Positions 1 to 15,100 of a DNA stretch of 64,000 nt are shown one piece after another. Every line of letters starts with the position of its first letter. Position 1 is the first letter of the stretch. Location: contig NMRA01000237.1 of assembly GCA_002633005.1 (NCBI GenBank), positions 62,769 through 126,768 on the forward strand, written 5' to 3'. Under the pieces are notes generated by a model. It saw only the letters and a list, made by a program, of their open reading frames with translations, was not told the origin of the DNA and did no database searches. This DNA is from Phoronis australis. Taxonomy: Eukaryota > Phoronida > Phoronidae. Made by a program: the position numbers and the translations under genes.

Positions 1-58
1 ACAATAAACCAAATCTAGTGCTCATCAAACACCCTTGACATAGTTTGTCCGCTTTCAG

Positions 59-149
59 AGAGGACATACTGCAGCATGGATTCACAGTGATCGTGGATGG
101 CAGAAGGACAACTGTGACTCAGCTACATGATGTTATACAGTTGTTAGAG
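59..149 (+). CDS. SESTD1: SESTD1-like exon: SEC14 domain, beta-strand segment
   Basis: The acceptor gctttcag precedes base 59 and the donor gtgagt follows 149. The exon enters with one base of a split codon and leaves in phase 0. Its translation contains HGFTVIVDGRR, a hallmark of the SEC14 domain in the SESTD1/Trio/MCF2L group. Earlier exons lie to the left of the window. Confidence 0.85.
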
Positions 150-3100
150 GTGAGTGAGTCTGTTGTCATGGATACCATCAATTTTATGAATTCCATAGTG
201 GAATTCCGTAGTACCATTCCCATGTATTTGAGAATTCCAGAAATTTTGCAGCAGTTGTTGTATAGAAATTGTTTCCACTAATCTGTTGCGTGTCTATGTG
301 ATTGAGAATCCCAGCAAGTTCTGTATCCTCTGTTGTTGGAAGCCCTTGAAAATGCCGTTGTCAGCCATCTGTTAGAAGATATAGGAGCTTATTAACAAGA
401 ATTTGCCAAATATCTAAAAAAACTAGAAAGTTTAACTCTGTAAAAGTATGTTTTCTGAAAGTGGAGAGCCTATAGAATTTTATTTTTGACTTTTTATCAG
501 TTTGCCATTAGTTGTGTCACCTGACCAAGTCTTTTTAGTAAAATTAAGCAAATATGAAAGATACATTGATAGCAAAAATAGGGCACCGGTAACATGACCA
601 TGTTTTGTTCAATACGAATGTTCAAGGTTATAGCTCAAAAATGTTGTTACAGTTTTCTAAATTCTGTATGTTGATAGCCCTCATGCAAGCTTCCCAGTCT
701 TATTGTTCTGTGCCATGTCAACTTCTTTTCTAAGTGCAAAGTAATGCCACATTTAGTGGTCCCAGTTTTCCGTTTTCAAAAACAGAGAAATTGTTTTACA
801 AACATAAAAGCCTGTTTTTTCAGATTTGTAAATTATGAAATTCCGTTTTACTATTTTAATATCCGCCACAGCTTCTTTTGGTCGATAGCTTGATGCTGGC
901 CATGTTTGTTGTTTCTTAAAATTGAAAAAATATCAGTGCCACCTTCAGAGAGAATCGACAACCGCTTGCACCCGTCTGCTTAAAAATGATTGTCCATCGA
1001 TCTGTGGCTAGTATATGTCGAAATTTGACGGAGTGTGTTATCGATTTTTGTCAATTAAAAAAACAAAGATACTATATTTGTGTTATCTGCGACTGAATTG
1101 TGGCAATTTTGTTCAAAATCTCATTATTCAGTCAAATAATACAGAATTCGTGAATTCCGTCCGTTTTCAGTTATTGCTGAAAACTAGGATCTCTGCTCAA
1201 GGTTTGTGGTTGATTCCATTACACTTGTGTAAAGAAACAAACAACCATTTTCCAATACAGCAATGTTGTATACTGATCTTTCCTGATGGCGTTTTGATCA
1301 AATATTTTGCCTTGCCGCTTAAAGGCCCCATTTCACATCAACGTCAAGGTGCCCGTGTTTTGGTCAGTGTCAGTTAGTGTGAAAGGTTATCTTTGGTCTC
1401 TAATTGTAAATAATTTGCCATATCTGAGATAGGATGTTGGGAAGACCGTCAAATTTTGACATTTTTCTTGTATTACTCATCAGCTTGAATGGACATGATG
1501 AGTTTGTAAAAATAATCCGTATGATTTATGAGTTGATCAAGAGGCATTTATGGATTGTTAAGACCTTATCTTTCTGTTCAGTTTCAGCCTCACACTTTAA
1601 AGTAAAGGTTTCTTTCATGTTAAGTTAATGTTTTGTGAAGGAGATAACCAGATATGGGTCTATTTATGAAAGGTCAGCCTAGTGCATACCATAAATAACC
1701 ATGTTCAAGTAGTTCACCCCTGTCTATGCACACATAATTTTTGTTAAGATTGAAGAATCGATTGAATATCACAAATAAGGCAGCGGGATGCTTACAGGGA
1801 CATTTTCAGTGTCGATACAGCTGCAAAGTGCATGGAAACCCTGATGGTATTTTCCATCTTGCAAATTAAGAAGAGAGCATTTTGTAGTCTTCACCATCTT
1901 TGTATCGCGCGTTGGTGGATGCCAGCTTACACCTCTCAAAAACAAAAACAATGCAGCTTCTTTTTTTGCTCGATTGTTGTTATTGTTGAATGACTTTGCT
2001 TGCTTTATACAGTAAAATTTATCCAATTTTGAACAAAGATTTAATTGCCAAAATGACACTTTTTCATTTTCAACGACTTCTACCGTTGTTGTGAATGGCC
2101 GCAATTTTTTAAAAGTTTTCCAACGGTAGCTATGGTACAATACTTGAGAATGGAAAAGTATATTCCATATGTTGCATGGAAAAATGATACAATGAAATTT
2201 CACTTGTTGACCTTACTGTGTCCTAAATTGGTTAGATTTTACGGTGGTTGGCTTTAGGTTAACTGAAAGTAGTGTTTTCTGACAAGGTAATCGGGTTGGT
2301 ATGACTTGTTGAATCTGAACCAGCAACTTACCAGCATATCCAAAAGTTTTAAAGTTTGTTAAAATAAAACGCTTTTAAGTGCATAGATACAGCTATATAT
2401 TTCTAAGTGTGAGACTGAATTTACCTGGAAATACTGGTACCTGCATAGAGTAGTAGGGAGTCGTGTTCTAATTCTGAGTGCATTCTATCAACAATGGTGC
2501 AATTCTAATAGTGATAGGTACAGGGTTTAATAATCGCTTGTCCCTCAGGCTAGCAAAATTGACAATTGATGCTATTCCCAATATCCGTTTGTTAATAACT
2601 AAAAAAGTGAAGTATTGTAACTGGGAACAGCATATTGTTCAGTGAAATATGATTATAGTACAGCAAAAAAAATCTTCAATTTGGGACAAAAATAATTGCT
2701 AAAATTGCCACATTTCTATTTTTTAGACGCTAACCACATTGTTACAAGTGCTCAAAATTTTACCCTACTTTGTTTGGTAATAGGTACATCATACAAACAA
2801 ATTTTCCTGAAAAAATTTTATTCAGAAATTTAATGAAATGAAATTTCACCTGTTCGCCTTATTGTGTCCCAAATTCAAGAATTTTCGCGTTGTTATTTAA
2901 ATGTCCTGCATTTCATTGTTTTCTTCTGATGTCAATTCCAAAATCAGACATCTCCCAGTCCTTTTGGCACCTGGCACGTTTGATATTGAACTCTGTGAGC
3001 TTGTAGTTCTTGCTTTTGTACTGGAAATCTTGAGTGTCACATTCATTGGTTGACATTGACGTGAAATTCTGCCCTTTGAGGTTATACAGGACCTTATCAG

Positions 3101-6100
3101 CAAGTCTGTGCGTATTTAGTTAAATATCTATAAATCTACATATTTTAGTTCAGTAAAAGTATATATTTTCTGAAAGTGGAAAGCCTGTAGATTTCAATTG
3201 TTGACTGTCATTAATTCCGTCGCGTCACTAGGTCTTTGCAGTAAAATTTAACAAAAAAATAATGGTACACTGATAGCAAAACAGCAATTCTGGTCAGCCA
3301 TTTCTGAAATATGATGCTCCGAAGTTTGGATGTTTTTCAAGGGTCCTGCTTTAGTTAAAAACCAGTAATTTATGGCGTGTAATATCTTTGGCAGGATCTC
3401 TTCACTGGAAACCTGAATCATGTCTTCATTTTGAAGCATGCTGCATCCTCTGAAAGACAAGTGTTCTTCTTGAACTTGGATAAGAAAGTACGAAAACCAG
3501 AGGTAAGCCATCTCATATGAATTCAGCTTCAGACCAGTGGTCGTAACTGGGATTCCACATCATTTTATCACTCATTAGAGAAGACAGGGCTTGGAATTTT
3601 CCGCGGAAACGCGGATTTCCGCTTTTTTCAAATGTGCTTTCCGCTTTTTTTTATAATATTTCCACGTAGAAAAATCGGATTTGATATAAAATTTCCGCGG
3701 CAAATTCCTTTCTTACCGCGGCGTTGCAGACGACGTTCACCTCCAAAAGCGGAAGTTGCTCTTTATGTTTCGGAGGAACGTAAATTGTCAACATTGCCGG
3801 GGCATCTGGGACAGCGTGGTGGAATTTTCAATGGCGTCTCGTGTTATTGTTAAGCGCGGCGACAAATACCACCGCTCTGCAGCCAAAAATGTGTGGGTTG
3901 GGAGTGGACGGGCGAGCTAAAAGGACGCAGACGCATGCTACTGATGGTGGTAACGTTTTTTTTTTTTTTTTAGTCCTCCCGATTTTTGTCGGGGAAAGGT
4001 TCACATTGACCATTTCAAGGCTGGTTATCGGGCATGATTTGGGCCGTAAAAGTTTCAAAATTTCCGCGTTTTTTGTCATTGGTCATTCCAAGCCCTGAGA
4101 AGACTACTCTGGCGATGAATTCGACTTTCACCTTGCCATCATGATGGGGAACACTGGATAATTTTGTCTGAATACTTGTGGCTTGTACTGTACTTCAGGT
4201 ACCCTTGATGACATAAGCTGTTGACCTGTAAATCTGTCAATATGACATGTATGTTCAAAGCTCTATAGGTCAATTACATATCTATACCCACGTTTTTTTC
4301 TAAAACAATCCCAGCCAGCGATGTTGTCTGTCTTAGACATAGAAAATTGCTGAGAATAGGTGTTTTGTGATTTGAAAAACACAATTCTCAATTGTAGCAA
4401 CTGCGTCCTTTGATTTTGAATAAAGACAACAACTTTTCTAGAATGTAGCGACATGTTTCCGCGGTAATAATCCACCATTGTTAAACGTTATTCATAGAAT
4501 GGATGCCAGGACAGCAACAGGTACAATACACAGAAAATTCCAAATCATGCAAAAGTACCAGATCAGGAATGGCTTGCAGTCAGTGAATCACCACTCAGTG
4601 TAACAGTGTTAACGTCTCATGGGCAATCTGTGCATTGAGTGAGGGCGTTTCTGAACACTGAATGTGAATGGCTTCACGCAGTTTCAAGCAATAGTGATTA
4701 GTATTGCTGTCAGTCATCGTAATGCTGTGTTGCCCAGCGCCCTCTCTACAGGCATCATTGCTTTCGAAGTGTCTAAAGATGTGTGAATTCTTATCTGTAA
4801 CTAGGTCTACCTGCAGCTATCCTGGCATCCAGTTGTCTCGATAAAGCTGGACAATGGTGGATGTTTTACCGCCAAAAAATGTTGCTACATTTTTGAAAAG
4901 TTGTTGTCTTATTCAAACTTTACTTGTGTTCGTCAGTGTGAGATCTTTTGGTCCTTTGTCTTATTTTTCTTCGTGATTCCAAATGGTATGCGTTTACTCA
5001 TTATTAGAAAACATGTCTGAGCTGTTATGATTGATATTTTTATGTCAATATACAAGTATTTGGCCAAGTGGTCTGAAGCTGTGTTTCTTGCTTAGACTGG
5101 TCTATTTATGGACTATGCCTGAATGCTATGACGTGTAAATGTCAAAATTGTGAGCTGTATATACCGAGGGTCTTGTGAGCTCAAAGGGTATATCATTAGA
5201 TAACCCTGTGTGTTATTCAGTGTGGTGAGTAGCATAGAACTGTCTTCAGGTAATATTCTGTGTTTTGTGAATAGTCACAGTTTTAAACTAGAAGTGATAA
5301 GACCTTGATGCCTGCCATAAATGGCCATTGATTTGTTCCTAAAGTTTAGCTCTGAATTCAGCTCATTAATAACATGATCCAGTTGGACTCCGTGCCAACA
5401 GTCTTCGTACCACCCGTGGTGTCACCAACTTAACATCCAACATTTGCTATCATTCACCATTATTGAATGTAATAGCCAAATATCCACTTAAAACTTTTGT
5501 TTGGCAGACTCCCTTGCCAACAATGGTCATATTGGTGTGTAACTCTGAATTATGGTCTTGTTTGTGAATACTTACAGGGTGTTGTTTTTCCATTTCAGTT
5601 TGTCAACATGAGTCGACTTCACTCCTCTGTTGATCGTAGACAGTTGCCCCCCGAACTGGGGGGTAGTCTGGAGTACCAGCATGAAAAATGGGTTCACCGT
5701 CGACAGGTAAGGGGGAGGGGGTCACTCTGTTTTGTGCAGTTTGAAAGACTAATTCCTAGGATTAAACTGCCATCGCAACTGCCAAAATGGGTGGATTAAA
5801 CTACGGATTTGCGTAACACCCCTGCAGTGGGAAAGGGTAATTCCACTCCGAAGGGAGTAATAGCTAGATGTGGTGACCTGCAACACAGGTTTTCAATCGA
5901 GAGTGTGAATCAGCTTTGCCATCTGGTAATTAATGCTTTGAACTAGTGGAAACTCCAATTTCGCAACTGATGATGAGATGCTGTGGGAAAAATTAGAGAG
6001 GAACTGTGATGGGAATTCGACCCTGTGATCCACTGACACTGAAAACAGATCATGGCTCCTCTTCAGCTGGGACATGTTGCATGTGGTGAATTCAGGCTAT

Positions 6101-9100
6101 TGTAAGGAGATGGCCTGCTACAATGTCTAGAAGACAGACATTCGCTATAATAGCTTTAAAAAGGGTAACTATGCCAGGTTTCGGTCATAGCCTATGGGTG
6201 GGTTCCATGTACATCTCTCTAAATTTGTGTGTGATTTTAGTTCACAGAAAGCAGTGAGGAAAAGTCACCAATGTGTGAGATTAGGGGCCCATTTTCTGAA
6301 TTCTCCGGAGCTTTATGTGGACAAATTCACACTATTAAGTTGTTTTTATTGAGGGTGACTGTGTATCACATGCATATTAAATGAATTTACGAGGGGTCAA
6401 ACGGGCCCAGTAGGGGCCGGCATGTCATTTTTAGGGCCACCACGAGGGTTTGCCTTTGGGAAATTGTGGTCAGGTAGCTCCTTGTGACATCCACCAGTGG
6501 ACATGCGTGGATCAACTCATCAAGACTGACCACTGTGCTTACAGTGATTCTTGACCTATTTAACACACAATATGGTAATACTCTGATATAACGTGCCCGA
6601 ATTTTGAGAACTAGTTTTGTCCACTAAATAACGGGCATCAAACTTATTCTCAAAATACAGGCATGTTATGTCAGACTATTGCCCACAATATGGCTGGCAA
6701 TAAGTGAAATTCTATTTTGCTAAACTTATCTATAGATAAAGATTAAGAAAATGTGCGTCTATTTTAGCGTGGTTTGTAGTTTGTAGAATTTGTAAAACAG
6801 CATTTTGGCAATTTTTCCATCGCTTGCAGCAAATAACAATTTTGGCGATTATTTTGTGCGAAGTAAGTGAGGAGTTGCCATGCTTGGAAATAAGAGATGT
6901 ATTCCAAGAATCTGAGACTTAAGTTGATTTTTTACTCAAGTCTAAGATTAGTCTCAACTTCCAAATTTGAAACTTCCACATCAGGTAAGTTAATCAATAT
7001 AAAAACAAAGCATAAGTAAAAAATTAAGTCAAACTTAAGATCTTTTTCTTGAAACAGACTTGAGACAAATTTCCGTTTTATCTTAAAATTGGCTGAAATT
7101 TAAGATTTGTCTTATCGGGTAGCTAAGTCGGTTGTCTTGGAACGGGCCCCTGGACAATGTTGGACCAAGAAGTGAAATTTGGGTAATTTAGATGTGCAGC
7201 CTTATCCATGTCTATTTTTTCAGGCGTTATTTGTTCTTTTCTTTGTATAACATTAATCCTAGTCATTTTATTTTTTAAGTAACAAATACAGTGTATACTT
7301 ATCAAGTAAATGTCAATGCATTATTTTTTAAATTGCAAATGGCTGTCACAATCGGAATAAATCAGTGGAGTTGTTTTCGATAATGACAATCATAATGACA
7401 ATGATAATGATAATGTCTCTGCAGGTATTGGAACAGTTCCTTCAAGATGCCCACAGGGTAAACGAGAGGCTAAAGGTCGTATCCCAGGCAACGTCCAGAC
7501 ACTCTCCTGATGAAAACCTTCGTTCAGTCGCTGAACAGACTCTGCACAAAGGTATGAGAACAATAGCGTAAACACATAAAGCCACCTTTTCTTTTCATTT
7601 TCTATTTAAACAATCATGAAATGAAGAAGTATGCTTATTAATGTTATGTTGAACTCTGCTTTGGCTGGTCCAAGAGGGCTAATATTGAAGTAATATGAAA
7701 TAAGAATGGAGCAGTTCATTAAGCCAAAAATAACGTTTCGGTCAATGCAAAAAATGCATAGTTGGTTTGGGCCTGTACCCTGACTCATTTTGAGAACTGC
7801 GCTCAAATATTAAAAACCCCGCTTGCATCAGTTTCATTCAGTCTCATGTTTTTTTGAAAACCTAAACAAAAGCATGTTTTTTTTTTTGAAAACCTACACA
7901 AAAGCATGTATTTTTTTTTGAAAACCTGCACAAAAGCACATGTTTTTTTTTTGAAAACCTGCTCAAAAGCACAATTATTTTTTTTTTGAAAACCTGTACA
8001 AAAGCACGTGTTTTTTGGAAAACCTGCTCAAAAGCACATGTTTTTTTTGAAAACCTGCACAAAAGCACATTTTTCTTGAAAACCTGTACAAAAGCACATG
8101 TTTTTTTGAAAGCCTGCACAAAAGGACCTAAGCAACAGCCCATTAAAATTTAAATGACGTATTCTTATTGAAGTGACTTATTCAGCAAATTCAATTTTAG
8201 GCCTCAAAAGTGTGCACCCAATATTGATATGGGATGCCCACTTGAAGGCGACTGAAGAGTGGGGCCCCTGATATATAGGTCCCCACTTTTGAGGCTCAAA
8301 ACTGAATTTCATTTTAATGAAAAAAGTGATTTAAAATAACCTATTTATTGTAGTATACAAAGTAGTGACAAAATATTGTCACACCCAGAGTATTGTCACA
8401 CCCAAAGTATTGTCACACCCGGAGACTCATCTAGTGGCTGTCACAATGATGTCCAGTTTTAAAAAATGATGGCGTGGATGGCGTGGCCAAGAGAGAAAAA
8501 AGCCTGCTTGTTTCAAAACAAACTTACAATTTGTTGTTTTAGTTCCATAAATATTCAATCATAAATTGAGATTGCTGACACTGTGCATTTTACCATCAAT
8601 GTCACACAGACGATTGGCAATTTTGGCAGCCATGTTTCTCGGGGGGGGGGGGGGGNTCCCTATCATGGTGACCTCATACAGAATTCCCTGTTCTCACTTT
8701 TACATTCTTAGTTGAACTGGTGTACTTCAGGTAAGAGCCTTCTCCACCAGTTCTGCACAGAGGCAGGGTTCCATAGTCAGCCCTTGGATCAGCTAGAACA
8801 TGAAATCCGCCGAGTGCTATCTCACCTAGAGGCGTCACTCAAAAACAGCCGAGGTCTAAGCACTCACTCACAGATAAATGCCATCGAGGTGGGGATAAAA
8901 AAGGTTGGTGGTGTTGTCTTTTGGAATACTTTTTATTTTACGACAGTTGGACTGTGATACTGAGAAAAATTCCCAGGGGCCCATTACATCATGCGTGGTA
9001 ATGGTGAGTGATAGATATTGAGGTCAGGTGCTTTGCTTGTTTTGCATGGCGACATCTTGCGAAGACTTGCGTGATCTCACAAGTCTCAGAAAACACTAGC

Positions 9101-12100
9101 GTCATGTACCATGGCCCATCTGGGTCATTTACGACTTTCGAAAGCCGACACATTTTCTCTTTTCCCCTGGCTGCTCCTAGCTATGTATTAACTATAGGTA
9201 CATTGTATGACAAAAGCAATCGGACAAAATATGGTTTCCTTGTCATGAAGGTTAATTCTGTTAACAGCAAATAGGATTGGTTATAACCAAAAATCTATTT
9301 ACAAAATGGCTTAGCCACTGTACTAACTTTCTACTGACGATGAATTCAGCTTCTACCCAGCCCCAGTGACGGGGAATTCTATTGGCAGTTTGTCGGAACA
9401 CGTTTTGCTTCTACAGTATGTGTGATTCTGGACTTAACTCTAGTCTACGAGCAACCTTTGATTCATTGGTAATTGTATTTGGGGTCTTCCCTGAGATTTC
9501 TCTGCCAACAATTCATAATGTAAAATGGCCGTACAGGGACTAATAAACTGTACGCTACCCTATTTGAAAAGGCTATTGGCTGTTTATTCTGTGTGAGCAA
9601 TGGTGACGTCTGAGGTGGAACTGGCCGTGCGCTCATTTGAATTTGAGATTTTTGATGTACTAAGAATTTCGACTGTCCCAAGTAGGTGTACTGGCTACTC
9701 AGTATGGTCATCACGACAGAATTGCATTATGATGTTAGATAATCTTACACTATCAATCATTCTGACTCGTCTTTTTATGCCAGGTTATTGACTGGATTCT
9801 TGGTGCAGCTGAAAAGCTGCTCTCCTCGCAGACAGACATAGGAGACTCGTTTGACACGGCCACTGAATTGAGGAAACAACATGAACATATGGAGATCAAG
9901 TGTACAGTGAGTGTTGGTGGGCGGGCAGTTGAAGGTGGCAGTGTGTGAATGGTGGCTGTAGGACAGCACATAACTTTTTTCCCCTGACCATGTTGGTGGA
10001 TGGGTAATAGAGAATTAGTGTAGTGTATGGTGGCTGTTGGAAGACAGCTCATGGCTTTTTTCTATGTTGGTAGTCGGGCAGCAGATGAAGCCGATATATA
10101 TGGTGGCTGCAGGATAGCGCATAAATTTTTTTTGCTGTCTACGTTGATTGAAGGGCAACTAATAATGTGTTGTATATGGTGGATGTAGGAGGACAGCACA
10201 AAATATTTTCCTGACCATGCTGGTGGGTAGTAGGAGGTAATAAAGGGTAATAGTTTATGTACAATGGGGGCTTTAGGACAGCACATGATTTTTTTCTCGT
10301 GATCGTGTTGGTGGGCAGGCAGTATAGGATGGTGGTGTGTGTACGGTGGCTGTAGGAGGACAGCTCGTAACTTTTTTCTCCCAACTTTAAATGTTTGTTT
10401 TCACTGTTTTTAGCAAACTTATGGTAACTACGCTGAACTGCGACACAGCATCGAAGTCCTGCCAGTTGAAAATAGTGAGCTGTTGGCACAGCGAGACTAC
10501 ATGGATACGGTCTGTCGTAACTACGCTAGTCGTCTGGAACGTCGTAGGAATCTCCTCATTGCCTCAGTTATGTTTCACCGCCTTGTGGAAGAGGTAGGAA
10601 CTCCCAGAGGCAGTCTTCGTTTCTTCCCAGTGATAGTGGGCATTATTTATAGCGAATATATTACATGCATTCGCCAGTTAGGGTTATTTACAACATTACA
10701 CGTCTACATATCACACATTAGAATATGTAAACAGTGAAGTATGGAGATAGAAACCTTGCTCAAGAATGGGGGAGTGGTCTAGTGGGATTTGAACCCAGGA
10801 TCTTGGCAGGAACTCTACCACTAGGCCATGCTGCTGCCAGTTTTCACTCCCCTTTTTTCAGATTATTGGAATTGGGTAGTCTCTGGTTTTTTAAATGTTT
10901 GTTTTTGTTTTTATTGGTTCTTGATGTAGAATACAAAATTGTCTAGTAGCTTGTAATTTCGGTTGACTCTGGCCTTATGGCTGTCTAATGCACATCAAAA
11001 TTTTGTGGATAATTGAAGGTGTAAATTAAGATCGTGTTCGTTCCGTTCTAGCTGTCTTCCATGTACGACAACCTGCTTGAACTACTATGTTCGGACATTG
11101 TGGCTGACACAGTGGACACCGCCCAGCAGCAGCTTGACCATCTCACAGAAACATGCTGCAAAGCTGGTGAGCTTAAATTGTCCAATTTTAAAGACACTCT
11201 CATCTTGTTCCGTGTCCGTTTCATTTAGTAGTGTCTCTGATTTTCCGCGATAATGGAAAATGAACATAATTCGCGGACTGGGACCTCTTCAATGAAATTC
11301 TAGACTTTGAATAAAATTCACATATTTCAGCAGCAGGTACCAGAATTCTGATATATTTTTTGGGTAATTACTGGGAATAAAATACATCATTTGCTTGAAA
11401 CTGATTCTGGTCACAGCTTGATCAATGGAATTGAAATGGAGTTTTAAGAAGTGAAATGGAATTGAAATGGATTTCTAAGAAATGAAATGGAAATGAAAGG
11501 GAATTCAAGAAAAACGAGGCAGATTTCGCAATTTGAGAAGGAAAATTATTTATATATTGTGTAGCCAAACATTATGGCTGAATAATACAAAGTTGTGCGA
11601 TGAAAATAAATACTTATTAAATATTAAATAAATATTTTAGTCTAGAAAGGTCTTGGACTGGGTGTGACTGATGAACCAGGGGTTGAATAAGTTTGCATGT
11701 GGTGTTGTTCACCTATTGATTTCACCTCTTGACTTGCTCATCTACTCCCACACATTCACCAACAGGTCAGTTGATCAATCAAATTCTGGACGAGGGTCAG
11801 TCCATCACTGACCAGATGGCCTGGCCAGTGAAGAACGCGTTCGGCAAGGACATCACGCCCAACTACGGCCGCCAAATGTCACACGTGCAGGACGTCCTCG
11901 CCAAGTTACAAGAGCGGCGGGATCGCTGCGAGGAACTCTCGGATGTCCGGCGGCTCAAGCTACAACAGATACTGCAACTGAGGACGTGCGAACGGGATGC
12001 CAACCAGGTCTAGTTTTACTTTTTTTTACTGCTTCAGTGCATTTTACAAATAACGTATAGCTTGATTTAGGCATTACCGTGTGGAAAATTCTGAAGTAGC

Positions 12101-15100
12101 ATAGTGCTTTCCTTGATGAATGGGAAACGCCCAAGGAAGGTTCCCTTTGAACATGAGTGTACAGGGTGGTGCTGCACAAGTGGGTGTACATTTGACAGCA
12201 CAAGACGTTAGTCTTTCTCAAATTCGTCTCTGCACAACTCAACTGAAGTCTTCAAGCAGTTATAAACACTTCTTCCATCGCAAAAACCAACTTTTGGATT
12301 GTACCACTTGATGATATGAAACTGATTTCAAATTCTTCCTTAGTCAAAATAGATGTTGTTCCTGGACTTGGAAAGAACTGACCTACTTATGACCAGGCTC
12401 TAAAAGTGGACTTTTCACAGTGTGTCATTTTGTTTACTAGCATGATCTTTAGCATTAACTAAACTGTCAGGTCTTTACAAGGTCAAAAATCTCTTCTCAT
12501 ATGAGTAAGGAACAAGTTGAGACCAATTTTATAATGGGCGGAAAGTGGTCTGAATCAAAAGTTAGTTTCTTCGACAGAATGCTGGTTTGTAACCGCTGTC
12601 TGTTTTTCTGATATTTCGTTAAATTTACTTCGGCAATTCTACTGTTGACCTTTGACCTTGAGCCTGATATCCCAAGTTTGACCTTCTCGTGTGCCCTTAT
12701 TGTCTTGGTTGACCCTTTGCGGAAGAGTTTGATCCAGGATATGCAGTGGGATTGACTTTTCATTTCCTCAACCTTTGACTTTTCTTTCAGGCCGTTGATT
12801 GGATAATGGAACTGTGTGATGTGTTGGCAAGGACAAATACTGAGATGGGCAAGACACCAGTGGAGGCCGAGAGCCTGCAAGAACAGCATGCAAAGTTTGA
12901 ACAAACTGCAAAGGTAGTAAATGTAGTGAAGTAAATAGTGAACATGCAGTCAAGTAACAGCGATTTTGTCAACAAAAAACCAAGCGATGAGCTATTCATA
13001 GGAAAGCAGTTTCTAGCATGGCACATACAATTAGCTGTGTCCCTAACTCACATTGGGAGCCGTGCCCGAAAGAACATGGATGGAACTGGTCCTGGTCTAG
13101 CTGGATCCTTTAAAGGGACTGGTCCTGGTCTAGCTGGGTCATTTAAAGGGACTAGTCCTGGTCTAGCTGGGTCATTTAAAGGGACTGGTCCTGGTCTAGC
13201 TGGGTCATTTAAAGGGACTCGTCCTGGTCTAGCTGGGTCATTTAAAGGGACTGGTCTTGGTCTAGCTAGATCCTTTAAAGGAACTGATCCTGGTCTAGCT
13301 AAATCCTTTAAAGGGACTGGTCCTGGTCTAGCTAGATCCTTTAAAGGGACTGGTCCTGGTCTAGCTGGATCCTTTAAAGGGACTGTTTGCGACATGACAA
13401 AATCGTGGATTGTTGGGAGTTTTATAAAATCTTTACCAGGAAGATTCGCTCCCACTAAATTGGTTTATTTTTGTTCAGGGAGTTCAGTTTGCCCTAATTA
13501 CTGCTATGTCGGGCTTTGAGACAACCCTCCAATACACATTTTTACCCGAATCATTCACGTTCTGTGAAGCTTGTGTTTGTATACGCACTGTTAATACATG
13601 CTTTAAGGAAAACTTACTACTTAAATTAACATGTTGTAGATAATTTTTAAGCCACTTTTTGTCCCTGACACTCTTCTGTACTATGCATGCAGAACTAGAA
13701 AGTTTTTTATATTACTTATGGCTTGGTAATTCATAGCATTCCAAACCTTCTTGCTGTTGTGCAGCTTTTTGAAAAAAAACATACCACAGCTGAAATGGAT
13801 GTGAGCAGGCTTTTTTAAGGTGGTGAGCGCGGGTTTCAAAATGAGCTGGAATAGAGACTTGAACCGACTATGCTGTTTTGGCCTATCAAGGATTTTTATA
13901 TTAAGTTAACTTCAAAGTTGGTTGCTTTTCCCTTTAAATAGAGTCCTCACTCAAATGTTCATAAGTATATTCGTTTGTTAGCAGTTGGACTTTATCTGTT
14001 GCTTTACTGTCAGGGAACGTATGACTATGGTCAGCAGCTGTTGGAAGCCGGTCTCATTCTGCGACGGTCGCTGCGTCATGACCCATCGCCAAATCAGGAT
14101 ATCATGCGACGCCTGCAGGAGGCGTGGAGGCTTTTCACTCAGGGAGTAGGAGAACGCAGCTCAAGGCTTAGTGTAGCCACGGTCTTTCATAAAAATGTGG
14201 ACAAGGTGAGCGTATGATTACAGAGTTTGAGAAACATGGAATAAGTTAAAACTGTGTGTGGTATAGCTTAGTCCCTGTATGTCTGTTGATTGAAAGGACC
14301 TTTGCAGAGTTTATTTGGAGTTGGGAGGTTGTGAGTCAAGACGGTTTTCCACACGAGCACGTCTGCTCATGATTTGTTTTTCATAGAGACCATTTGGTTG
14401 TAGTTTTGCTGTCAATGCGATGTAGAAATTTTCTAAAAGGATAATTTGCAAATTATCGCTGCCCATTAGCCTGTTTCCAACACATTTGATTTAATTGCTT
14501 CTAAAGTGAAAATTGTTTGACGCCACGTACACTTTTGACTAGCGTGCCGTCAATTTTCTGCTGATGTGTTGTTTAACATCTTTCACGCAAAAAAGCTCAA
14601 CCTCGATACATGTACGTGAAGAAAGAAAATGGCGTTTTGTTTCGTCTTGTTAACTCAGCCGGTCTTGCACACCAGAATTTGAAGTCTAGGGAAAGGTGTC
14701 TTCATGCTCCCAACACACTGAAGAGTTGATGTCGGATGTTGGCTATTGTTTGAACATGAATTGATGGCTTGTGAAGATCAAACAGAAAATACCTACCAAC
14801 ACGGGTTGCTTGTGTCTCCAAATGCACATTTTCTATGTTATAAATAATCTGTTGATATAATCTCTTTTGGAAAGCTATATAACTAACATGCGCTTTTTCG
14901 TCTCACAGTTAATTTTAGAAATTGATGAGGTCCTCCTGAAGCTCAATAGTGCTAGTGGCAGGGACGAGACTGTACGGTACGTTGGGGTCAAAGACCAGCT
15001 GGCCAAAGAGTGTAGGGAAACGCAGAGAATGGGGCAGGCCCTGGTCGAACGCATGTCCCTACCCGTTGTGTCCAAGTCAAGGTGAGACAGCTTGAACTCG

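Larger units (their letters stand above)
3503..5598. other. Intron, 2.1 kb, with two MITEs
   Basis: It contains a hAT-type MITE (3586-4096) inserted inside an older dispersed repeat (family B), then a second TIR element near 4410-4937. No coding signal was seen in the remainder, 4940-5598. Confidence 0.6.

Noticed and set aside
2880-3110. Stretch with few stops that could be a missing SEC14 exon
   Set aside because: No acceptor/donor pair gives a frame resembling the SEC14 segment; 3395-3502 fits length, phase and pattern better.
10765-10840. Functional tRNA gene on the minus strand
   Set aside because: Good A and B boxes, but the acceptor and anticodon stems do not pair well; a SINE head is more likely.
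12938-13519. 193-residue frame with GTGPGLAGSFK repeats
   Set aside because: It is intronic, driven by the 33-bp minisatellite, equally open on the other strand, and not in frame with the preceding exon, which meets a stop soon after 12913.
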